A stretch of 64,000 nt of DNA from Nocardioides szechwanensis (GCF_900103935.1 NZ_FNIC01000005.1:124001-188000); one strand, 5' to 3'. Positions 20,658 through 31,474 are shown, counted from the first letter of the stretch. The notes: generated by a model not told the origin, from the sequence alone. Made by a program: numbers and translations.

Positions 20658-21793
20658 GCGAGTGCCTTTCCTGCGGTGCTGGTGGAGGTCCGCCCGAGGC
20701 GGCCCGTGGCGGGGGAGAGAGGTACGTCGAGGCCGTCGTAGAGGCCGGGGGAGGCGGCGCGCAGCCAGGGGATCGCGTTGACCAGCCGGTTGGCCGCGGT
20801 GGCGTTGCCGCCGGCGGCACGGTTGCCGCCCTCGTCGGTGGCCTCGAGGTTGACCTCGATCCGCGGGCGGCCCTCGATCACCACGCGGTGCGCACCGTCG
20901 CCGCCGTCGGCCGGCAGCGGCCAGTCGGGCGCCACGTCGCGGGTGATCCGGGTGACGTGCTCGACCACGATCAGCGGCTCGCCGTCCACGACGCCCTGCA
21001 CCTCGAAGCGCAGCGCTCCCTGGGTGCCCGCGGCGAAGAGCCCCATCCCGTTGGTGACGTCGACGTCGAGAGGACGGCGCTCGAGGGTCTCGCGGATCTC
21101 GTCGAGCTCCACCCCGAGGGCGCGTGCGACCAGGCGCACCTGCCCGCCCCAGACCATCGTCGGGACGCCCGGGGCGACCATCGGCGGCTCGTAGTCCATG
21201 GGCTCGCCCATGCCGACCAGGAAGCGCACCGAGTCAGGCGCGTCGTACGTCGAGTAGTCGAAGATCTCCTGGCAGCGGACCTGGTCGACGGTGCCGGCCA
21301 GCGAGCTGACCAGCACCGGCAGCAGGTCGTTGCCCCAGCCCGGGTCGATGCCGCTGACGAACAGCGCCGAGCCCCCTTCCTTCGCGGCCGCGAGCAGCGG
21401 GTCGCGCAGCTCGGCGGGAGCGCTGCGCGGGTCGTAGAGGGCGTAGATCGCGGGCGTGACGACCGCCGCCCCCGCCCGCAGCGCCCGGGCGACGTCGTCC
21501 GCGGCGGCGTCCGGCCGGATGTCTCCCGAGGCCATGTAGGCCACCGCGTCCGCTCCGGCGAGGGCGGTGTCCACGTCATCGGTCGCGAGTACGCCGAGTG
21601 GTCGCCCGAGGTCGGCCAGCTCGCCGGCGTCGCGTCCCACCTTGCCGGGGTTGGCCACCACGACCCCGGCGAGCGTCAGCCGGGGGTGTGCGTCGACCGC
21701 GCGGATGCTGGCGCGGCCCATGTTGCCGGTCCCCCAGACGACTACTCGGAGCGCCGCGCCCGCCGTAAAGTAGAACGTGTTCTCGTCGCTCAT
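20654..21793 (-). CDS. NAD(P)-dependent dehydrogenase, DapB-like N-terminus
   Basis: A 379-residue oxidoreductase with an N-terminal Rossmann domain (VVVWGTGNMGRASIRAVDAHPRL) of dihydrodipicolinate reductase type. The C-terminal domain resembles 2,4-diaminopentanoate dehydrogenase and related actinobacterial amine or acid dehydrogenases. ALFVSGIDPGWGNDLLPVL near residue 150 is the conserved segment of that group. It is not the lysine-pathway DapB, being about 100 residues longer and lacking its signature. It pairs with the AhpD-like gene downstream. Its start lies about 360 bases from rpsJ, in divergent orientation. Confidence 0.82.
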   Translation of the reverse strand: MSDENTFYFTAGAALRVVVWGTGNMGRASIRAVDAHPRLTLAGVVVANPGKVGRDAGELADLGRPLGVLATDDVDTALAGADAVAYMASGDIRPDAAADDVARALRAGAAVVTPAIYALYDPRSAPAELRDPLLAAAKEGGSALFVSGIDPGWGNDLLPVLVSSLAGTVDQVRCQEIFDYSTYDAPDSVRFLVGMGEPMDYEPPMVAPGVPTMVWGGQVRLVARALGVELDEIRETLERRPLDVDVTNGMGLFAAGTQGALRFEVQGVVDGEPLIVVEHVTRITRDVAPDWPLPADGGDGAHRVVIEGRPRIEVNLEATDEGGNRAAGGNATAANRLVNAIPWLRAASPGLYDGLDVPLSPATGRLGRTSTSTAGKALA

Positions 21794-22152
21794 GCGGCGA
21801 GGTTAGTCCGATTTGGCGTGCTGCGGGAGATCTGCCAAGATAGTCCGGTTGCTCCGGCGGGTTGCCGGGGTGCGGCATATCTTGACTACTGAATCGCGTC
21901 TCCCCGCACAGCGTGCGGTGTTTTGCCTCGGAGTCAGGCCTCTGGCCGCACCGAACCAGGAGACCCGATCAGCCTGACGAACCGTCAGGCGCCACAACAA
22001 CCAGGATCCACCCGGTCTTGTGTTGCGAGGAAATCTCGCGACACGCCCGACCGCGGGGGTGGGCGGTGCGGGTGGTGAGCAGCAGGGCGGGACCGACTCA
22101 AACCCGAGGACGTTCCGGACAGGTAGTGGACCAGAAGAAGCGAGAGAGACCT
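21794..22152 (+). promoter_or_regulatory. Non-coding leader of the S10 operon
   Basis: This 359-base gap between divergent genes holds no credible gene. It has a perfect hairpin GCCTGACG-AAC-CGTCAGGC (21972-21990) and a shorter one CCGCA-CAGCG-TGCGG (21904-21918). A TTGACT at 21882-21887 could be a -35 element, but I see no good -10 at the right distance. It should contain the promoter and a long 5' leader of rpsJ, where L4-type feedback acts in other bacteria; no such binding site is identified. Confidence 0.45.
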
Positions 22153-22461
22153 ATGGCGGGACAGAAGATCCGCATCAGGCTCAAGGCCTATGACCACGAG
22201 GTGATCGACACCTCGGCGCGCAAGATCGTGGACACCGTCACCCGTACGGGTGCGAAGGTCGCCGGCCCCGTGCCGCTGCCGACCGAGAAGAACGTCTACT
22301 GCGTCATCCGCTCGCCGCACAAGTACAAGGACTCGCGCGAGCACTTCGAGATGCGCACCCACAAACGACTGATCGACATCATCGACCCCACGCCGAAGAC
22401 CGTCGACTCCCTGATGCGTCTCGACCTGCCGGCCGGTGTCGACATCGAGATCAAGCTCTGA
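22153..22461 (+). CDS. rpsJ: 30S ribosomal protein S10
   Basis: S10 lies in the head of the small subunit; as NusE it also joins NusB in antitermination of rRNA transcription. The 102-residue product starts [19 protein letters not shown], the family start, so ATG at 22153 is used despite a longer open frame. AGAGAGA precedes the start. [26 protein letters not shown] is the conserved middle. It is the first gene of the S10 operon, preceded by a long leader. Confidence 0.98.
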   Translation: MAGQKIRIRLKAYDHEVIDTSARKIVDTVTRTGAKVAGPVPLPTEKNVYCVIRSPHKYKDSREHFEMRTHKRLIDIIDPTPKTVDSLMRLDLPAGVDIEIKL

Positions 22462-22478
22462 GGTCGAGGAATCAAGCC

Positions 22479-23138
22479 ATGACTGTTGAGAAGAACGTGA
22501 AGGGCCTGCTGGGCACCAAGCTCGGCATGACCCAGCTCTGGGACGAGAACAACCGCATCGTCCCCGTCACCGTGATCGCGGCGGCCACCAACGTGGTCAC
22601 CCAGGTCCGCCACCCCGAGACCGATGGCTACAACGCCATCCAGGTCGGGTTCGGCGAGATCGAGGGCCGCAAGATCACCAAGCCGCAGGCGGGTCACTTC
22701 GCCAAGGCCGGCACCACCCCGCGCCGCCACGTGGTCGAGATCCGCACCTCCGACGCCGCGTCCTACGCCGTCGGCCAGGAGCTGCCGGTCGACACGTTCG
22801 AGGCCGGTGAGGTCATCGACGTGACCGGCACCAGCAAGGGCAAGGGCTTCGCCGGTGTCATGAAGCGTCACGGCTTCCACGGCGTCGGCGCCTCCCACGG
22901 TGCCCACAAGAACCACCGCAAGCCCGGGTCGATCGGCGCCTGCGCCACGCCGGGCCGCGTTTTCCAGGGCACGCGCATGGCCGGCCGGATGGGTAGCGAC
23001 ACCGTCACCACCCAGAACGTCACCGTGCACGCCGTCGACGCCGAGAAGGGCCTGATCCTCGTCAAGGGTGCCGTTCCCGGCCCCAAGGGCGGGCTCATCG
23101 TCCTGCGCTCGGCTGCGAAGAAGAGCCAGGAGGTCTGA
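22479..23138 (+). CDS. rplC: 50S ribosomal protein L3
   Basis: L3 is an early assembly protein of the large subunit that reaches close to the peptidyl transferase centre. The 219-residue product has the family signature [19 protein letters not shown] (about residue 110) and [23 protein letters not shown], the extension that carries the methylated glutamine region in other species. It starts 17 bases after rpsJ and is followed after 4 bases by rplD. Nothing unusual is seen. Confidence 0.98.
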   Translation: MTVEKNVKGLLGTKLGMTQLWDENNRIVPVTVIAAATNVVTQVRHPETDGYNAIQVGFGEIEGRKITKPQAGHFAKAGTTPRRHVVEIRTSDAASYAVGQELPVDTFEAGEVIDVTGTSKGKGFAGVMKRHGFHGVGASHGAHKNHRKPGSIGACATPGRVFQGTRMAGRMGSDTVTTQNVTVHAVDAEKGLILVKGAVPGPKGGLIVLRSAAKKSQEV

Positions 23139-23142
23139 CCAG

Positions 23143-23865
23143 ATGGCTACCGAGACCGACACCAAGGCTGCCAAGAAGGCTCCGGCCAAGAAGTCTGCCG
23201 CCAAGAAGGCTCCGGCCAAGAAGGCTGCCGGCTCCAAGGCGAAGACCCTCAAGGTCGACCTTCCCGCCGACATCTTCGACGTTGCGGTCAACATCCCGTT
23301 GATCCACCAGGTCGTCGTCGCGCAGCAGGCCGCTGCTCGTCAGGGCACCCACTCCACCAAGCGCCGCGGTGAAGTCCGCGGTGGTGGACGCAAGCCCTAC
23401 AAGCAGAAGGGCACCGGCCGCGCCCGCCAGGGCTCGACCCGCGCACCGCAGTTCGCCGGCGGTGGCGTTGTCCACGGCCCCAAGCCGCGTGACTACGACC
23501 AGCGCACGCCCAAGAAGATGAAGGCCGCCGCCCTGCGCGGAGCCCTCAGCGACCGGGCCCGCAACGACCGCATCCACGTGGTCGACGCACTGGTCACCGG
23601 CGAGGCACCCTCGACCAGGGCCGCTCTCGCGGCACTGCTCGAGCTCTCGCCCCGCAACCACTTCCTGGTCGTGCTCGAGCGCAGTGACTCCGTCACCTGG
23701 CTCTCGCTGCGCAACGCCAAGCAGGTGCACATCGTGGCTGTCGACCAGCTCAACACCTACGACGTGCTGGCCTCCGACGACGTCGTCTTCACCAAGGGCG
23801 CCTACGACGTCCTGGTGAACGGCGCCAGCGCGAGTGCCGAGACCGCCGAGGAGGGCGACAAGTGA
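23143..23865 (+). CDS. rplD: 50S ribosomal protein L4 with lysine-rich N-terminal tail
   Basis: L4 lines the peptide exit tunnel and in some bacteria represses its own operon. The 240-residue product has the usual core from [24 protein letters not shown] to the C-terminus, with [24 protein letters not shown] as the tunnel loop. Before it lies an added tail of about 33 residues made of repeats of A, K and P (AAKKAPAKK units), like a histone H1 tail. The DNA repeats too. ATG at 23143 follows rplC by 4 bases with AGGAGG upstream, so the tail is probably translated. It ends in a GTGA overlap with rplW. Confidence 0.96.
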   Translation: MATETDTKAAKKAPAKKSAAKKAPAKKAAGSKAKTLKVDLPADIFDVAVNIPLIHQVVVAQQAAARQGTHSTKRRGEVRGGGRKPYKQKGTGRARQGSTRAPQFAGGGVVHGPKPRDYDQRTPKKMKAAALRGALSDRARNDRIHVVDALVTGEAPSTRAALAALLELSPRNHFLVVLERSDSVTWLSLRNAKQVHIVAVDQLNTYDVLASDDVVFTKGAYDVLVNGASASAETAEEGDK

Positions 23866-24167
23866 GCACGCTCCACAAGGACTACCGCGACGTTCTGATC
23901 GCGCCCGTGGTGTCGGAGAAGAGCTACGGCCTCCTCGACGCCAACAAGTACACGTTCCTGGTGCGCACCGACTCCAACAAGACCGAGATCAAGATCGCGG
24001 TCGAGAAGGTCTTCGGCGTCAAGGTCACGTCCGTCAACACGATCAACCGTGTCGGCAAGACGCGCCGTACCCGCAACGGTCTTGGCAAGCGCAAGGACAC
24101 CAAGCGCGCCATCGTCAGCCTCGCCGAGGGCCACCGCATCGACATCTTCGGGGGACCGGTCTCCTGA
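23862..24167 (+). CDS. rplW: 50S ribosomal protein L23
   Basis: L23 surrounds the exit tunnel mouth and is the docking point for trigger factor and the signal recognition particle. The 101-residue product begins with GTG at 23862 ([32 protein letters not shown]), which overlaps the rplD stop. The loop [30 protein letters not shown] is the conserved rRNA-binding arm. Length and sequence are normal. Confidence 0.98.
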   Translation: MSTLHKDYRDVLIAPVVSEKSYGLLDANKYTFLVRTDSNKTEIKIAVEKVFGVKVTSVNTINRVGKTRRTRNGLGKRKDTKRAIVSLAEGHRIDIFGGPVS

Positions 24168-24191
24168 CCGGCTCCCTGACTAGGAACTGAT

Positions 24192-25028
<837 letters not shown>

Positions 25029-25033
25029 CTGAC

Positions 25034-25315
25034 ATGCCTCGTAGCCTGAAGAAGGGCCCCTTCGTCGACGACCACCTTCAGAAGAAGGTGGACGCCGAGA
25101 ACGCCAAGGGCAGCCACAACGTCATCAAGACCTGGTCTCGCCGGTCGATGATCGTTCCCGACATGATCGGCCACACGATCGCCGTGCACGACGGGCGCAA
25201 GCACGTCCCGGTGTTCGTGACTGACGCGATGGTCGGCCACAAGCTGGGCGAGTTCGCGCCCACCCGCACCTACCGCGGACACGTGAAGGAAGACCGGAAG
25301 GGACGCCGCCGATGA
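25034..25315 (+). CDS. rpsS: 30S ribosomal protein S19
   Basis: S19 binds 16S rRNA in the head and contacts S13 and the A-site tRNA. The 93-residue product begins [19 protein letters not shown] and has the family motif [28 protein letters not shown]. Its stop overlaps the rplV start (ATGA), indicating translational coupling. Length and sequence are normal for actinobacteria. Confidence 0.98.
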   Translation: MPRSLKKGPFVDDHLQKKVDAENAKGSHNVIKTWSRRSMIVPDMIGHTIAVHDGRKHVPVFVTDAMVGHKLGEFAPTRTYRGHVKEDRKGRRR

Positions 25316-25758
25316 GCACCACCGAACGCCATCGCACCAGTGCGCGTCGTGAGTCGCTGCTCGGCGACCAGCCGGGCGCCTTCGCGAGCGCCCGCTTCGT
25401 GCGAATCACCCCGATGAAGGCCCGACGGGTCGTCGACATGGTCCGCGGCATGCCCGTCGGCGACGCGCTGTCGCTGCTGCAGTTCGCACCGCAGGCTGCC
25501 TCCGAGACGGTCTACAAGGTGCTCGAGAGCGCCGTCGCCAACGCCGAGACCACCGAAGGCCTCGACACCCACGACCTGGTCGTGTCTGTCGCGCACGTCG
25601 ACGAAGGTCCGACGATGAAGCGCTGGCGCCCCCGTGCCCAGGGCCGCGCGACGCGCATCCTCAAGCGCACCAGCCACATCACCTTGGCGGTCCAGCCCGC
25701 CGACGTGGTCGCGGCCGCCAAGAAGAAGCGGACCCAGAAGAACGGAAAGAGTGCCTGA
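25312..25758 (+). CDS. rplV: 50S ribosomal protein L22
   Basis: L22 spans the large subunit and forms part of the exit-tunnel constriction with L4. The 148-residue product has an N-terminal extension of about 25 residues ([20 protein letters not shown]) before the core [22 protein letters not shown]. The hairpin [23 protein letters not shown] that enters the tunnel is intact, with no change typical of macrolide resistance that I can identify. It overlaps rpsS by four bases and rpsC by one. Confidence 0.97.
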   Translation: MSTTERHRTSARRESLLGDQPGAFASARFVRITPMKARRVVDMVRGMPVGDALSLLQFAPQAASETVYKVLESAVANAETTEGLDTHDLVVSVAHVDEGPTMKRWRPRAQGRATRILKRTSHITLAVQPADVVAAAKKKRTQKNGKSA

Positions 25759-26609
25759 TGGGCCAGAAAATCAACCCGAACGGCTTCCGCCTCGGCATCT
25801 CCACGGACCACAAGTCCCGCTGGTACGCCGACAAGCTGTACAAGGCGTACGTCGGCGAGGACGTCGCGATCCGCAGGCTCCTGTCCAAGGGCATGGAGCG
25901 GGCCGGCATCTCCAAGGTCGAGATCGAGCGCACCCGTGACCGCGTCCGCGTGGACATCCACACGGCGCGCCCGGGCATCGTCATCGGTCGCCGTGGCGCC
26001 GAGGCCGACCGCATCCGTGGCGAGCTCGAGAAGCTCACCGGCAAGCAGGTCCAGCTGAACATCCTCGAGGTCAAGAACCCCGAGGTCGACGCTCAGCTGG
26101 TCGCCCAGGGTGTCGCCGAGCAGCTCTCCGGCCGCGTCCAGTTCCGCCGGGCCATGAAGAAGGCCATGCAGACCTCGATGCGCTCGGGTGCCAAGGGCAT
26201 CCGGATCCAGTGCTCCGGCCGCCTCAACGGCGCCGAGATGTCGCGCACCGAGTTCTACCGCGAGGGTCGCGTCCCGCTGCACACGCTGCGTGCCGACATC
26301 GACTACGGCTTCTACGAGGCCAAGACCACCTTCGGTCGCATCGGCGTCAAGGTCTGGATCTACAAGGGCGAGGTCGCCGGCACCCGTGCCGAGCGTCAGG
26401 CCCAGGCCGCTGCCCGCGCCGGTGTCCCCGGTCGTGGCGGCAGTGGCGCCGGCGGTCGGCCCACCCGTGGCGCCGAGCGTCCCAGCCGTGGCACCCGTCC
26501 GACCCGCGCGGACCGCGACGCTCCCGCGTCGACCGAGGCTCCGGCCCCGGCCGAGGCAGCTGCTCCGGCCGCTCCCGTCGAGAGCACCACTCCCGGAACG
26601 GAGGCCTGA
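25758..26609 (+). CDS. rpsC: 30S ribosomal protein S3 with long C-terminal tail
   Basis: S3 forms part of the mRNA entry channel and helps unwind mRNA. The first 215 residues are standard, from [20 protein letters not shown] through the KH domain ([21 protein letters not shown]) to [15 protein letters not shown]. The last 65 residues are a low-complexity tail. It is first glycine/arginine rich ([21 protein letters not shown]), then alanine/proline/glutamate rich. Such tails occur in actinobacterial S3, but their role is unknown. It begins on the last base of the rplV stop. Confidence 0.97.
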   Translation: MGQKINPNGFRLGISTDHKSRWYADKLYKAYVGEDVAIRRLLSKGMERAGISKVEIERTRDRVRVDIHTARPGIVIGRRGAEADRIRGELEKLTGKQVQLNILEVKNPEVDAQLVAQGVAEQLSGRVQFRRAMKKAMQTSMRSGAKGIRIQCSGRLNGAEMSRTEFYREGRVPLHTLRADIDYGFYEAKTTFGRIGVKVWIYKGEVAGTRAERQAQAAARAGVPGRGGSGAGGRPTRGAERPSRGTRPTRADRDAPASTEAPAPAEAAAPAAPVESTTPGTEA

Positions 26610-26612
26610 GCC

Positions 26613-27032
26613 ATGTTGATGCCCCGTCGCGTCAAGCACCGCAAGCAGCACCACCCCAACCGAAGGGGTGCGGCCAAGGGCGGCACCAAGCTCGCGTTCG
26701 GCGAGTTCGGGATCCAGGCGATCGAGGGTCACTACGTGACCAACCGACAGATCGAGTCGGCCCGTATCGCCATGACCCGCCACATCAAGCGAGGCGGCAA
26801 GGTGTGGATCAACATCTACCCCGACCGCCCGCTGACCAAGAAGCCCGCCGAGACCCGCATGGGTTCCGGTAAGGGCTCCCCGGAGTGGTGGATCGCCAAC
26901 GTGAAGCCCGGCCGTGTCATGTTCGAACTTTCCGGCGTCGACGAGACGACTGCCCGCGAGGCCATGCGCCGCGCGATGCACAAGCTCCCGATGAAGTGCC
27001 GGTTCATCTCGCGAGAGGCGGGTGAATTCTGA
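26613..27032 (+). CDS. rplP: 50S ribosomal protein L16
   Basis: L16 helps position A-site tRNA and is required for late large-subunit assembly. The 139-residue product begins [19 protein letters not shown] and includes [24 protein letters not shown], the family signature. An internal ATG two codons later could also start it. Its stop overlaps rpmC by one base. The sequence is typical. Confidence 0.98.
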   Translation: MLMPRRVKHRKQHHPNRRGAAKGGTKLAFGEFGIQAIEGHYVTNRQIESARIAMTRHIKRGGKVWINIYPDRPLTKKPAETRMGSGKGSPEWWIANVKPGRVMFELSGVDETTAREAMRRAMHKLPMKCRFISREAGEF

Positions 27033-27277
27033 TGGCTTCTGGCATCAAGGCCCACGAGCTCGACGAGCTCAACAAGGTTGACCTCGAGGCGAAGCTCCGT
27101 GAGTGCAAGGAGGAGCTGTTCAACCTCCGCTTCCAGGCGGCCACCGGCCAGCTGGAGAGCCACGGACGGCTCAACACGGTCAAGAAGGACATCGCCCGGA
27201 TCTACACCGTGGTGCGTGAGCGCGAGCTCGGCATCCGGACCACCCCGGGCACCGAGAAGGAAGAGGCGAGCGCATGA
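27032..27277 (+). CDS. rpmC: 50S ribosomal protein L29
   Basis: L29 is a small helical protein beside L23 at the tunnel exit. The 81-residue product has the two-helix core ([38 protein letters not shown], residues about 9-46) and the second helix [14 protein letters not shown] 14-residue acidic tail follows. It overlaps rplP by one base and rpsQ by four (ATGA). Nothing is unusual. Confidence 0.97.
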   Translation: MASGIKAHELDELNKVDLEAKLRECKEELFNLRFQAATGQLESHGRLNTVKKDIARIYTVVRERELGIRTTPGTEKEEASA

Positions 27278-27555
27278 GCGAGCAGCCCACCAGCGAGACG
27301 GCTGAGCGCAACGCCCGCAAGGTGCGTGAAGGCCTGGTCGTCAGCGACAAGATGGACAAGACCGTGGTCGTGTCCGTCGAGGACCGCGTCAAGCACGCGC
27401 TCTACGGCAAGGTTCTGCGCCGCACGAGCAAGCTGAAGGCGCACGACGAGGCCAACGAGTGCGGCATCGGCGACCGCGTGCTCCTCATGGAGACGCGACC
27501 GCTGTCCGCCACCAAGCGCTGGCGCGTCGTCCAGATCCTCGAGAAGGCCAAGTAA
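27274..27555 (+). CDS. rpsQ: 30S ribosomal protein S17
   Basis: S17 is an OB-fold protein that binds helix 11 of 16S rRNA early in assembly. The 93-residue product has a short acidic start ([15 protein letters not shown]), then the core [24 protein letters not shown] and the signature [21 protein letters not shown]. It ends the first run of tightly packed S10-operon genes. An 87-base gap with a hairpin (27560-27573) precedes rplN. Confidence 0.98.
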   Translation: MSEQPTSETAERNARKVREGLVVSDKMDKTVVVSVEDRVKHALYGKVLRRTSKLKAHDEANECGIGDRVLLMETRPLSATKRWRVVQILEKAK

Positions 27556-27559
27556 CCCC

Positions 27560-27573
27560 CGGGCTCCGGCCCG
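27560..27573 (+). terminator. Small hairpin between rpsQ and rplN
   Basis: CGGGC (27560-27564) pairs with GCCCG (27569-27573) around TCCG, followed by CCCTTAC. It is short but lies right after the rpsQ stop, at the boundary between the S10 and spc gene groups. It could mark partial termination or RNA processing there. Confidence 0.35.
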
Positions 27574-27642
27574 CCCTTACAAACGTTCGGCAAGGCTCGT
27601 CGCCCCGGCGGCGGCGAGAACCAGCTCGACAAGGAGAGACTG

Positions 27643-28011
27643 ATGATCCAGCAGGAGTCGCGACTCAAGGTCGCCGACAACACCGGTGCGAAGGAGATCC
27701 TTTGCATCCGTGTTCTCGGAGGCTCGGGTCGACGCTACGCCGGTATCGGCGACGTCATCGTCGCCACCGTGAAGGACGCGATCCCCGGTGGCAACGTGAA
27801 GAAGGGTGATGTCGTCAAGGCAGTCATCGTTCGCACCGTCAAGGAGCGTCGGCGTGCCGATGGTTCCTACATCCGCTTCGACGAGAACGCCGCCGTGATC
27901 CTCAAGAGCGACGGCGAGCCGCGAGGCACCCGCATCTTCGGCCCCGTGGGCCGCGAGCTGCGCGAGAAGAAGTTCATGAAGATCATCTCGCTGGCGCCGG
28001 AGGTGCTCTGA
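27643..28011 (+). CDS. rplN: 50S ribosomal protein L14
   Basis: L14 lies at the subunit interface and forms inter-subunit bridges; it is also the docking site of the silencing factor RsfS. The 122-residue product begins [27 protein letters not shown], the family start, with AAGGAGAG upstream. The signature [30 protein letters not shown] is intact. It heads the spc group and overlaps rplX by one base. Confidence 0.98.
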   Translation: MIQQESRLKVADNTGAKEILCIRVLGGSGRRYAGIGDVIVATVKDAIPGGNVKKGDVVKAVIVRTVKERRRADGSYIRFDENAAVILKSDGEPRGTRIFGPVGRELREKKFMKIISLAPEVL

Positions 28012-28382
28012 TGACTAAGGGCAAGAACACCGTGAACATCAAGAAGGGCGACACCGTCAAGGTCATCGCCGGCAAGGACAAGGGCGCCGAGGGCAAGGTC
28101 ATCAAGGTGCTCCGCGAGGAGCAGCGCGTGATCGTCGAGGGCGTCAACCGGATCAAGAAGCACACGAAGGTCGTCAACCAGGGCGGTCGTGCGGGCACCA
28201 CCGGCGGCATCATCACCACCGAGGCCCCGATCCACGTCTCCAACGTCATGCTCGTCGAGGGCGACGGCGTGACCCGGATCGGTTTCCGCCGCGACGAGGT
28301 CACCAAGCGCCGTCCCGACGGCTCGACGTACCCCTCGACGCGCAGCGTCCGCATCTCGCGCAAGACCGGCAAGGAAATCTGA
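28011..28382 (+). CDS. rplX: 50S ribosomal protein L24
   Basis: L24 initiates large-subunit assembly and lies near the tunnel exit. The 123-residue product contains the KOW motif [23 protein letters not shown] at residues about 11-33 and the segment [36 protein letters not shown]. It shares single bases with rplN upstream and rplE downstream, so the three are translationally coupled. It is typical in length and sequence. Confidence 0.98.
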   Translation: MTKGKNTVNIKKGDTVKVIAGKDKGAEGKVIKVLREEQRVIVEGVNRIKKHTKVVNQGGRAGTTGGIITTEAPIHVSNVMLVEGDGVTRIGFRRDEVTKRRPDGSTYPSTRSVRISRKTGKEI

Positions 28383-28987
28383 TGAGCACCGACACCACCG
28401 AAGCCACTGAGGCCACCGAGGCCGCAGCACCCGCCGAGAAGGTCATGCCCCGGCTCAAGACCCGCTACCGCGAGGAGATCCTCCCCGCCCTGCAGTCCGA
28501 GTTCGAGATCACCAACGTCATGAAGGTGCCCGGCCTGACCAAGATCGTGGTCAACATGGGCGTCGGCGAGGCTGCTCGTGACTCCAAGCTGATCGAGGGT
28601 GCGGTCAAGGACCTCACCGCGATCACCGGCCAGAAGCCGCTGGTGACCAAGGCCCGCAAGTCCATCGCGCAGTTCAAGCTTCGCGAGGGCATGCCGATCG
28701 GCGCGCACACCACGCTGCGCGGTGACCGGATGTGGGAGTTCCTCGACCGCCTCCTGTCGCTGGCCCTGCCCCGCATCCGCGACTTCCGCGGCCTGTCGCC
28801 CAAGCAGTTCGACGGCAACGGCAACTACACCTTCGGCCTGACCGAGCAGGTCATGTTCCACGAGATCGACCAGGACAAGGTCGACCGCACGCGGGGCATG
28901 GACATCACGATCGTCACCACCGCCACCAACGACGAGGAAGGCCGCGCGCTGCTCAAGCAGCTCGGCTTCCCCTTCAAGGAGAACTGA
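28382..28987 (+). CDS. rplE: 50S ribosomal protein L5
   Basis: L5 binds 5S rRNA and contacts the P-site tRNA. The 201-residue product has an extra N-terminal stretch of about 20 residues rich in T, E and A ([20 protein letters not shown]). The core [42 protein letters not shown] follows. [25 protein letters not shown] is conserved. The start on the last base of the rplX stop supports translation of the tail. Otherwise it is typical. Confidence 0.97.
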
Positions 28988-28988
28988 C

Positions 28989-29174
28989 ATGGCAAAGACC
29001 GCGCTCAAGGTCAAGGCCGCTCGCAAGCCCAAGTTCGCGGTGCGCGGCTACACCCGCTGCCAGCGCTGCGGCCGCCCCAAGGCCGTCTACCGCAAGTTCG
29101 GCCTGTGCCGGATCTGCCTGCGCGAGATGGCTCACCGCGGCGAGCTGCCCGGCGTCACCAAGTCTTCCTGGTAA
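28989..29174 (+). CDS. rpsN: 30S ribosomal protein S14, zinc form (type Z)
   Basis: S14 binds the head of the small subunit. This 61-residue product is the short zinc-binding form, with two C-x2-C pairs in [36 protein letters not shown]. Many actinobacteria also keep a longer zinc-free copy used in zinc starvation, elsewhere in the genome; it is not in this window. It starts one base after the rplE stop. Confidence 0.98.
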
Positions 29175-29198
29175 CACCCCACCACAACCGCTGAAGGT

Positions 29199-29219
29199 CG
29201 CGTCCCCGTGAGGGGCGCG
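29199..29219 (+). promoter_or_regulatory. Hairpin upstream of rpsH
   Basis: CGCGTCCCC (29199-29207) pairs with GGGGCGCG (29212-29219) around GTGA, with one T bulge. It lies in the 74-base gap before rpsH. S8 is the known feedback regulator of the spc operon in other bacteria, but this hairpin does not clearly mimic the S8 site, so only a processing or attenuation role is suggested. Confidence 0.4.
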
Positions 29220-29248
29220 AAACCACAGAAAGAAAGGGCCAGCCGGCC

Positions 29249-29656
29249 ATGACCATGACCGACCCGATCGCAGACATGCTCACTCGTCTGCGCAACGCCA
29301 ACCAGGCGTACCACGACGCGGTGACCATGCCGTACAGCAAGCTCAAGCAGGGCGTCGCCGAGATCCTCAAGCAGGAGGGCTACATCACGTCGTTCGACGT
29401 GAAGGAGCCCGCCGAGGGCGAGGTGGGCCGCACGCTCACCATCACGCTCAAGTACGGCCGCAACCGCGAGCGCTCCATCGCCGGTGTGCGCCGCATCAGC
29501 AAGCCCGGTCTCCGGGTCTACGCCAAGCACACGGGTCTCCCGAAGGTGCTCGGCGGACTGGGCGTCGCGATCATCTCGACGAGCCAGGGCCTGCTGACCG
29601 ACCGCCAGGCAAACCAGAAGGGCGTGGGTGGGGAAGTCCTCGCCTACGTCTGGTAA
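29249..29656 (+). CDS. rpsH: 30S ribosomal protein S8
   Basis: S8 binds the central domain of 16S rRNA and represses the spc operon in E. coli. The 135-residue product begins [22 protein letters not shown]; a second ATG at 29255 is an equally good start. The C-terminal signature [26 protein letters not shown] is intact. It follows a short hairpin-bearing gap and precedes rplF by 28 bases. Confidence 0.98.
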   Translation: MTMTDPIADMLTRLRNANQAYHDAVTMPYSKLKQGVAEILKQEGYITSFDVKEPAEGEVGRTLTITLKYGRNRERSIAGVRRISKPGLRVYAKHTGLPKVLGGLGVAIISTSQGLLTDRQANQKGVGGEVLAYVW

Positions 29657-29684
29657 CGACGAGACCGAGAAGGAGAACAACAGC

Positions 29685-30224
29685 ATGTCGCGCATTGGCA
29701 AGCTCCCCATCCCGGTTCCGTCCGGCGTGGACGTCGCCATCAACGACTCCCTGGTGACCGTCAAGGGCCCCAAGGGCACCCTGTCGCACACCGTCGCCGC
29801 TCCGATCACGGTCGAGCGCAACGAGGGCGTCCTGGACGTCAAGCGGCCCAACGACGAGCGTGAGAGCCGGTCACTCCACGGCCTCACCCGCACCCTGATC
29901 AGCAACATGGTCCAGGGCGTCACGGAGGGCTACGAGAAGAAGCTCGAGATCGTGGGCGTGGGTTACCGCGTCCTGTCGAAGGGCCCGACGCAGCTCGAGT
30001 TCCAGCTCGGCTACTCGCATGTGATCGTGTTCGACGCCCCTGAGGGCATCACGTTCAACGTCGAGAGCCAGACCAAGCTGGGCGTCTCGGGTATCGACAA
30101 GCAGCTCGTCGGAGAGGTTGCGGCCAACATTCGCAAGCTCCGCAAGCCCGAGCCCTACAAGGGCAAGGGTGTTCGATACGCCGGCGAGCAGATCCGCCGC
30201 AAGGTCGGAAAGGCCGGTAAGTGA
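29685..30224 (+). CDS. rplF: 50S ribosomal protein L6
   Basis: L6 lies near the GTPase-associated centre and the sarcin-ricin loop. The 179-residue product begins [20 protein letters not shown] at ATG 29685, preceded by AAGGAG. The C-terminal signature [33 protein letters not shown] is intact. The frame upstream of 29685 is open only as a shadow of rpsH. The sequence is normal. Confidence 0.98.
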   Translation: MSRIGKLPIPVPSGVDVAINDSLVTVKGPKGTLSHTVAAPITVERNEGVLDVKRPNDERESRSLHGLTRTLISNMVQGVTEGYEKKLEIVGVGYRVLSKGPTQLEFQLGYSHVIVFDAPEGITFNVESQTKLGVSGIDKQLVGEVAANIRKLRKPEPYKGKGVRYAGEQIRRKVGKAGK

Positions 30225-30225
30225 C

Positions 30226-30609
30226 ATGGCGATCTCGCTGAAGCAGAACAAGCACACCGCTGCACGCACCAAGTCGCGGCTGCGCCGACAGGTCCGGGGA
30301 CGCAAGCGCATCTCCGGCACTGCCGACCGCCCGCGCCTGGTCGTCACGCGGTCGTCCAAGCACATCACTGTTCAGGTCGTGGACGACCTGGTCGGCAAGA
30401 CGCTGGCCTATGCCTCCACGATGGAGGGCGACCTGCGCGGCTTCGACGGTGACAAGACCGCCAAGGCCAAGAAGGTAGGCGAGCTCGTTGCCGAGCGCGC
30501 CAAGGCTGCCGGTGTCGACGGCGTGGTCTTCGACCGCGCCGGCAACAAGTACCACGGTCGCATCGCGGCCCTCGCCGACGGTGCTCGCGCGGGGGGTCTG
30601 ACCTTCTGA
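30226..30609 (+). CDS. rplR: 50S ribosomal protein L18
   Basis: L18 binds 5S rRNA together with L5 and L25. The 127-residue product begins [31 protein letters not shown], a basic rRNA-binding arm, then [23 protein letters not shown]. It ends with [20 protein letters not shown] at 30226 lies one base after the rplF stop; the longer open frame upstream is not used. It is typical. Confidence 0.98.
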   Translation: MAISLKQNKHTAARTKSRLRRQVRGRKRISGTADRPRLVVTRSSKHITVQVVDDLVGKTLAYASTMEGDLRGFDGDKTAKAKKVGELVAERAKAAGVDGVVFDRAGNKYHGRIAALADGARAGGLTF

Positions 30610-30643
30610 TGGCCAGCTACAAGCAAGAGAAGAGGAAAGACTC

Positions 30644-31279
30644 ATGAGCGGAGCCCAGCGCGGACAGCGCAGTGGCGAGCGCCAGTCTGGTGGCCGTGGA
30701 GGACGCGACGGAGGTCGCGGCCAGGGCGCCGACAAGACCGCCTACATCGAGCGCGTCGTCGCGATCAACCGTGTCGCCAAGGTCGTCAAGGGTGGTCGTC
30801 GCTTCAGCTTCACCGCCCTCGTGATCGTCGGTGACGGTGACGGCATGGTCGGCGTCGGCTACGGCAAGGCCAAGGAAGTTCCGGCCGCGATCGCCAAGGG
30901 TGTCGAGGAGGCGAAGAAGGCTTTCTTCCGCGTCCCCCGCATCCAGGGCACGATCCCGCACCCGGTCCAGGGCGAGAAGGCCGCTGGCGTGGTCTTCCTT
31001 CGTCCGGCCGCGCCCGGTACCGGCGTCATCGCCGGTGGTCCGGTGCGTGCGGTGCTCGAGTGCGCCGGCATCCACGACGTCCTCAGCAAGTCGCTGGGCT
31101 CGTCCAACCAGATCAACATCGTGCACGCAACGGTCGAGGCCCTGCGGATGCTCGAGGAGCCCCAGGCTGTGGCCGCGCGCCGTGGTCTGCGCGTCGAGGA
31201 CGTCGCCCCGGCGGCGCTCCTCCGCGCCCAGGCCGAAGGCATCGCGGCAGTCGCTGACGCGGCGGCGGTGAGGTCCTGA
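30644..31279 (+). CDS. rpsE: 30S ribosomal protein S5
   Basis: S5 is important for translational accuracy and mRNA unwinding. The 211-residue product carries a 35-residue N-terminal extension rich in G, R and Q ([20 protein letters not shown]), then the core [46 protein letters not shown]. The spectinomycin-site loop region is ordinary. It follows rplR by 34 bases and overlaps rpmD by one base (TGATG). Confidence 0.98.
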   Translation: MSGAQRGQRSGERQSGGRGGRDGGRGQGADKTAYIERVVAINRVAKVVKGGRRFSFTALVIVGDGDGMVGVGYGKAKEVPAAIAKGVEEAKKAFFRVPRIQGTIPHPVQGEKAAGVVFLRPAAPGTGVIAGGPVRAVLECAGIHDVLSKSLGSSNQINIVHATVEALRMLEEPQAVAARRGLRVEDVAPAALLRAQAEGIAAVADAAAVRS

Positions 31280-31470
31280 TGGCACAGCTCAAGGTCCAGC
31301 AGAAGAAGTCCACGATCGGCTGCCAGGCGAACCAGCGCGAGACCCTTCGCACGCTGGGTCTCAAGCGCATCGGCGACGTGGTCGTCAAGGAGGACCGCCC
31401 TGAGATCCGGGGCATGGTCCACACCGTCCGTCACCTCGTGACGGTCGAGCGAATCGACGGAGGCGAGTGA
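31279..31470 (+). CDS. rpmD: 50S ribosomal protein L30
   Basis: L30 is a small protein on the large subunit next to helix 38. The 63-residue product begins [39 protein letters not shown] and ends [14 protein letters not shown], normal for the family. It begins on the last base of the rpsE stop and precedes rplO by 4 bases, so all three are likely coupled. Confidence 0.97.
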   Translation: MAQLKVQQKKSTIGCQANQRETLRTLGLKRIGDVVVKEDRPEIRGMVHTVRHLVTVERIDGGE

Positions 31471-31474
31471 AGCC

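Noticed and set aside
20654..21793. dapB of lysine biosynthesis
   Set aside because: Only the N-terminal Rossmann part is DapB-like. Length and the C-terminal domain differ, and the DapB catalytic signature is absent.
23143..23245. Lysine/alanine repeats suggesting a separate histone-like gene
   Set aside because: They are in frame with L4, directly after its start codon and ribosome-binding site, with no stop between.
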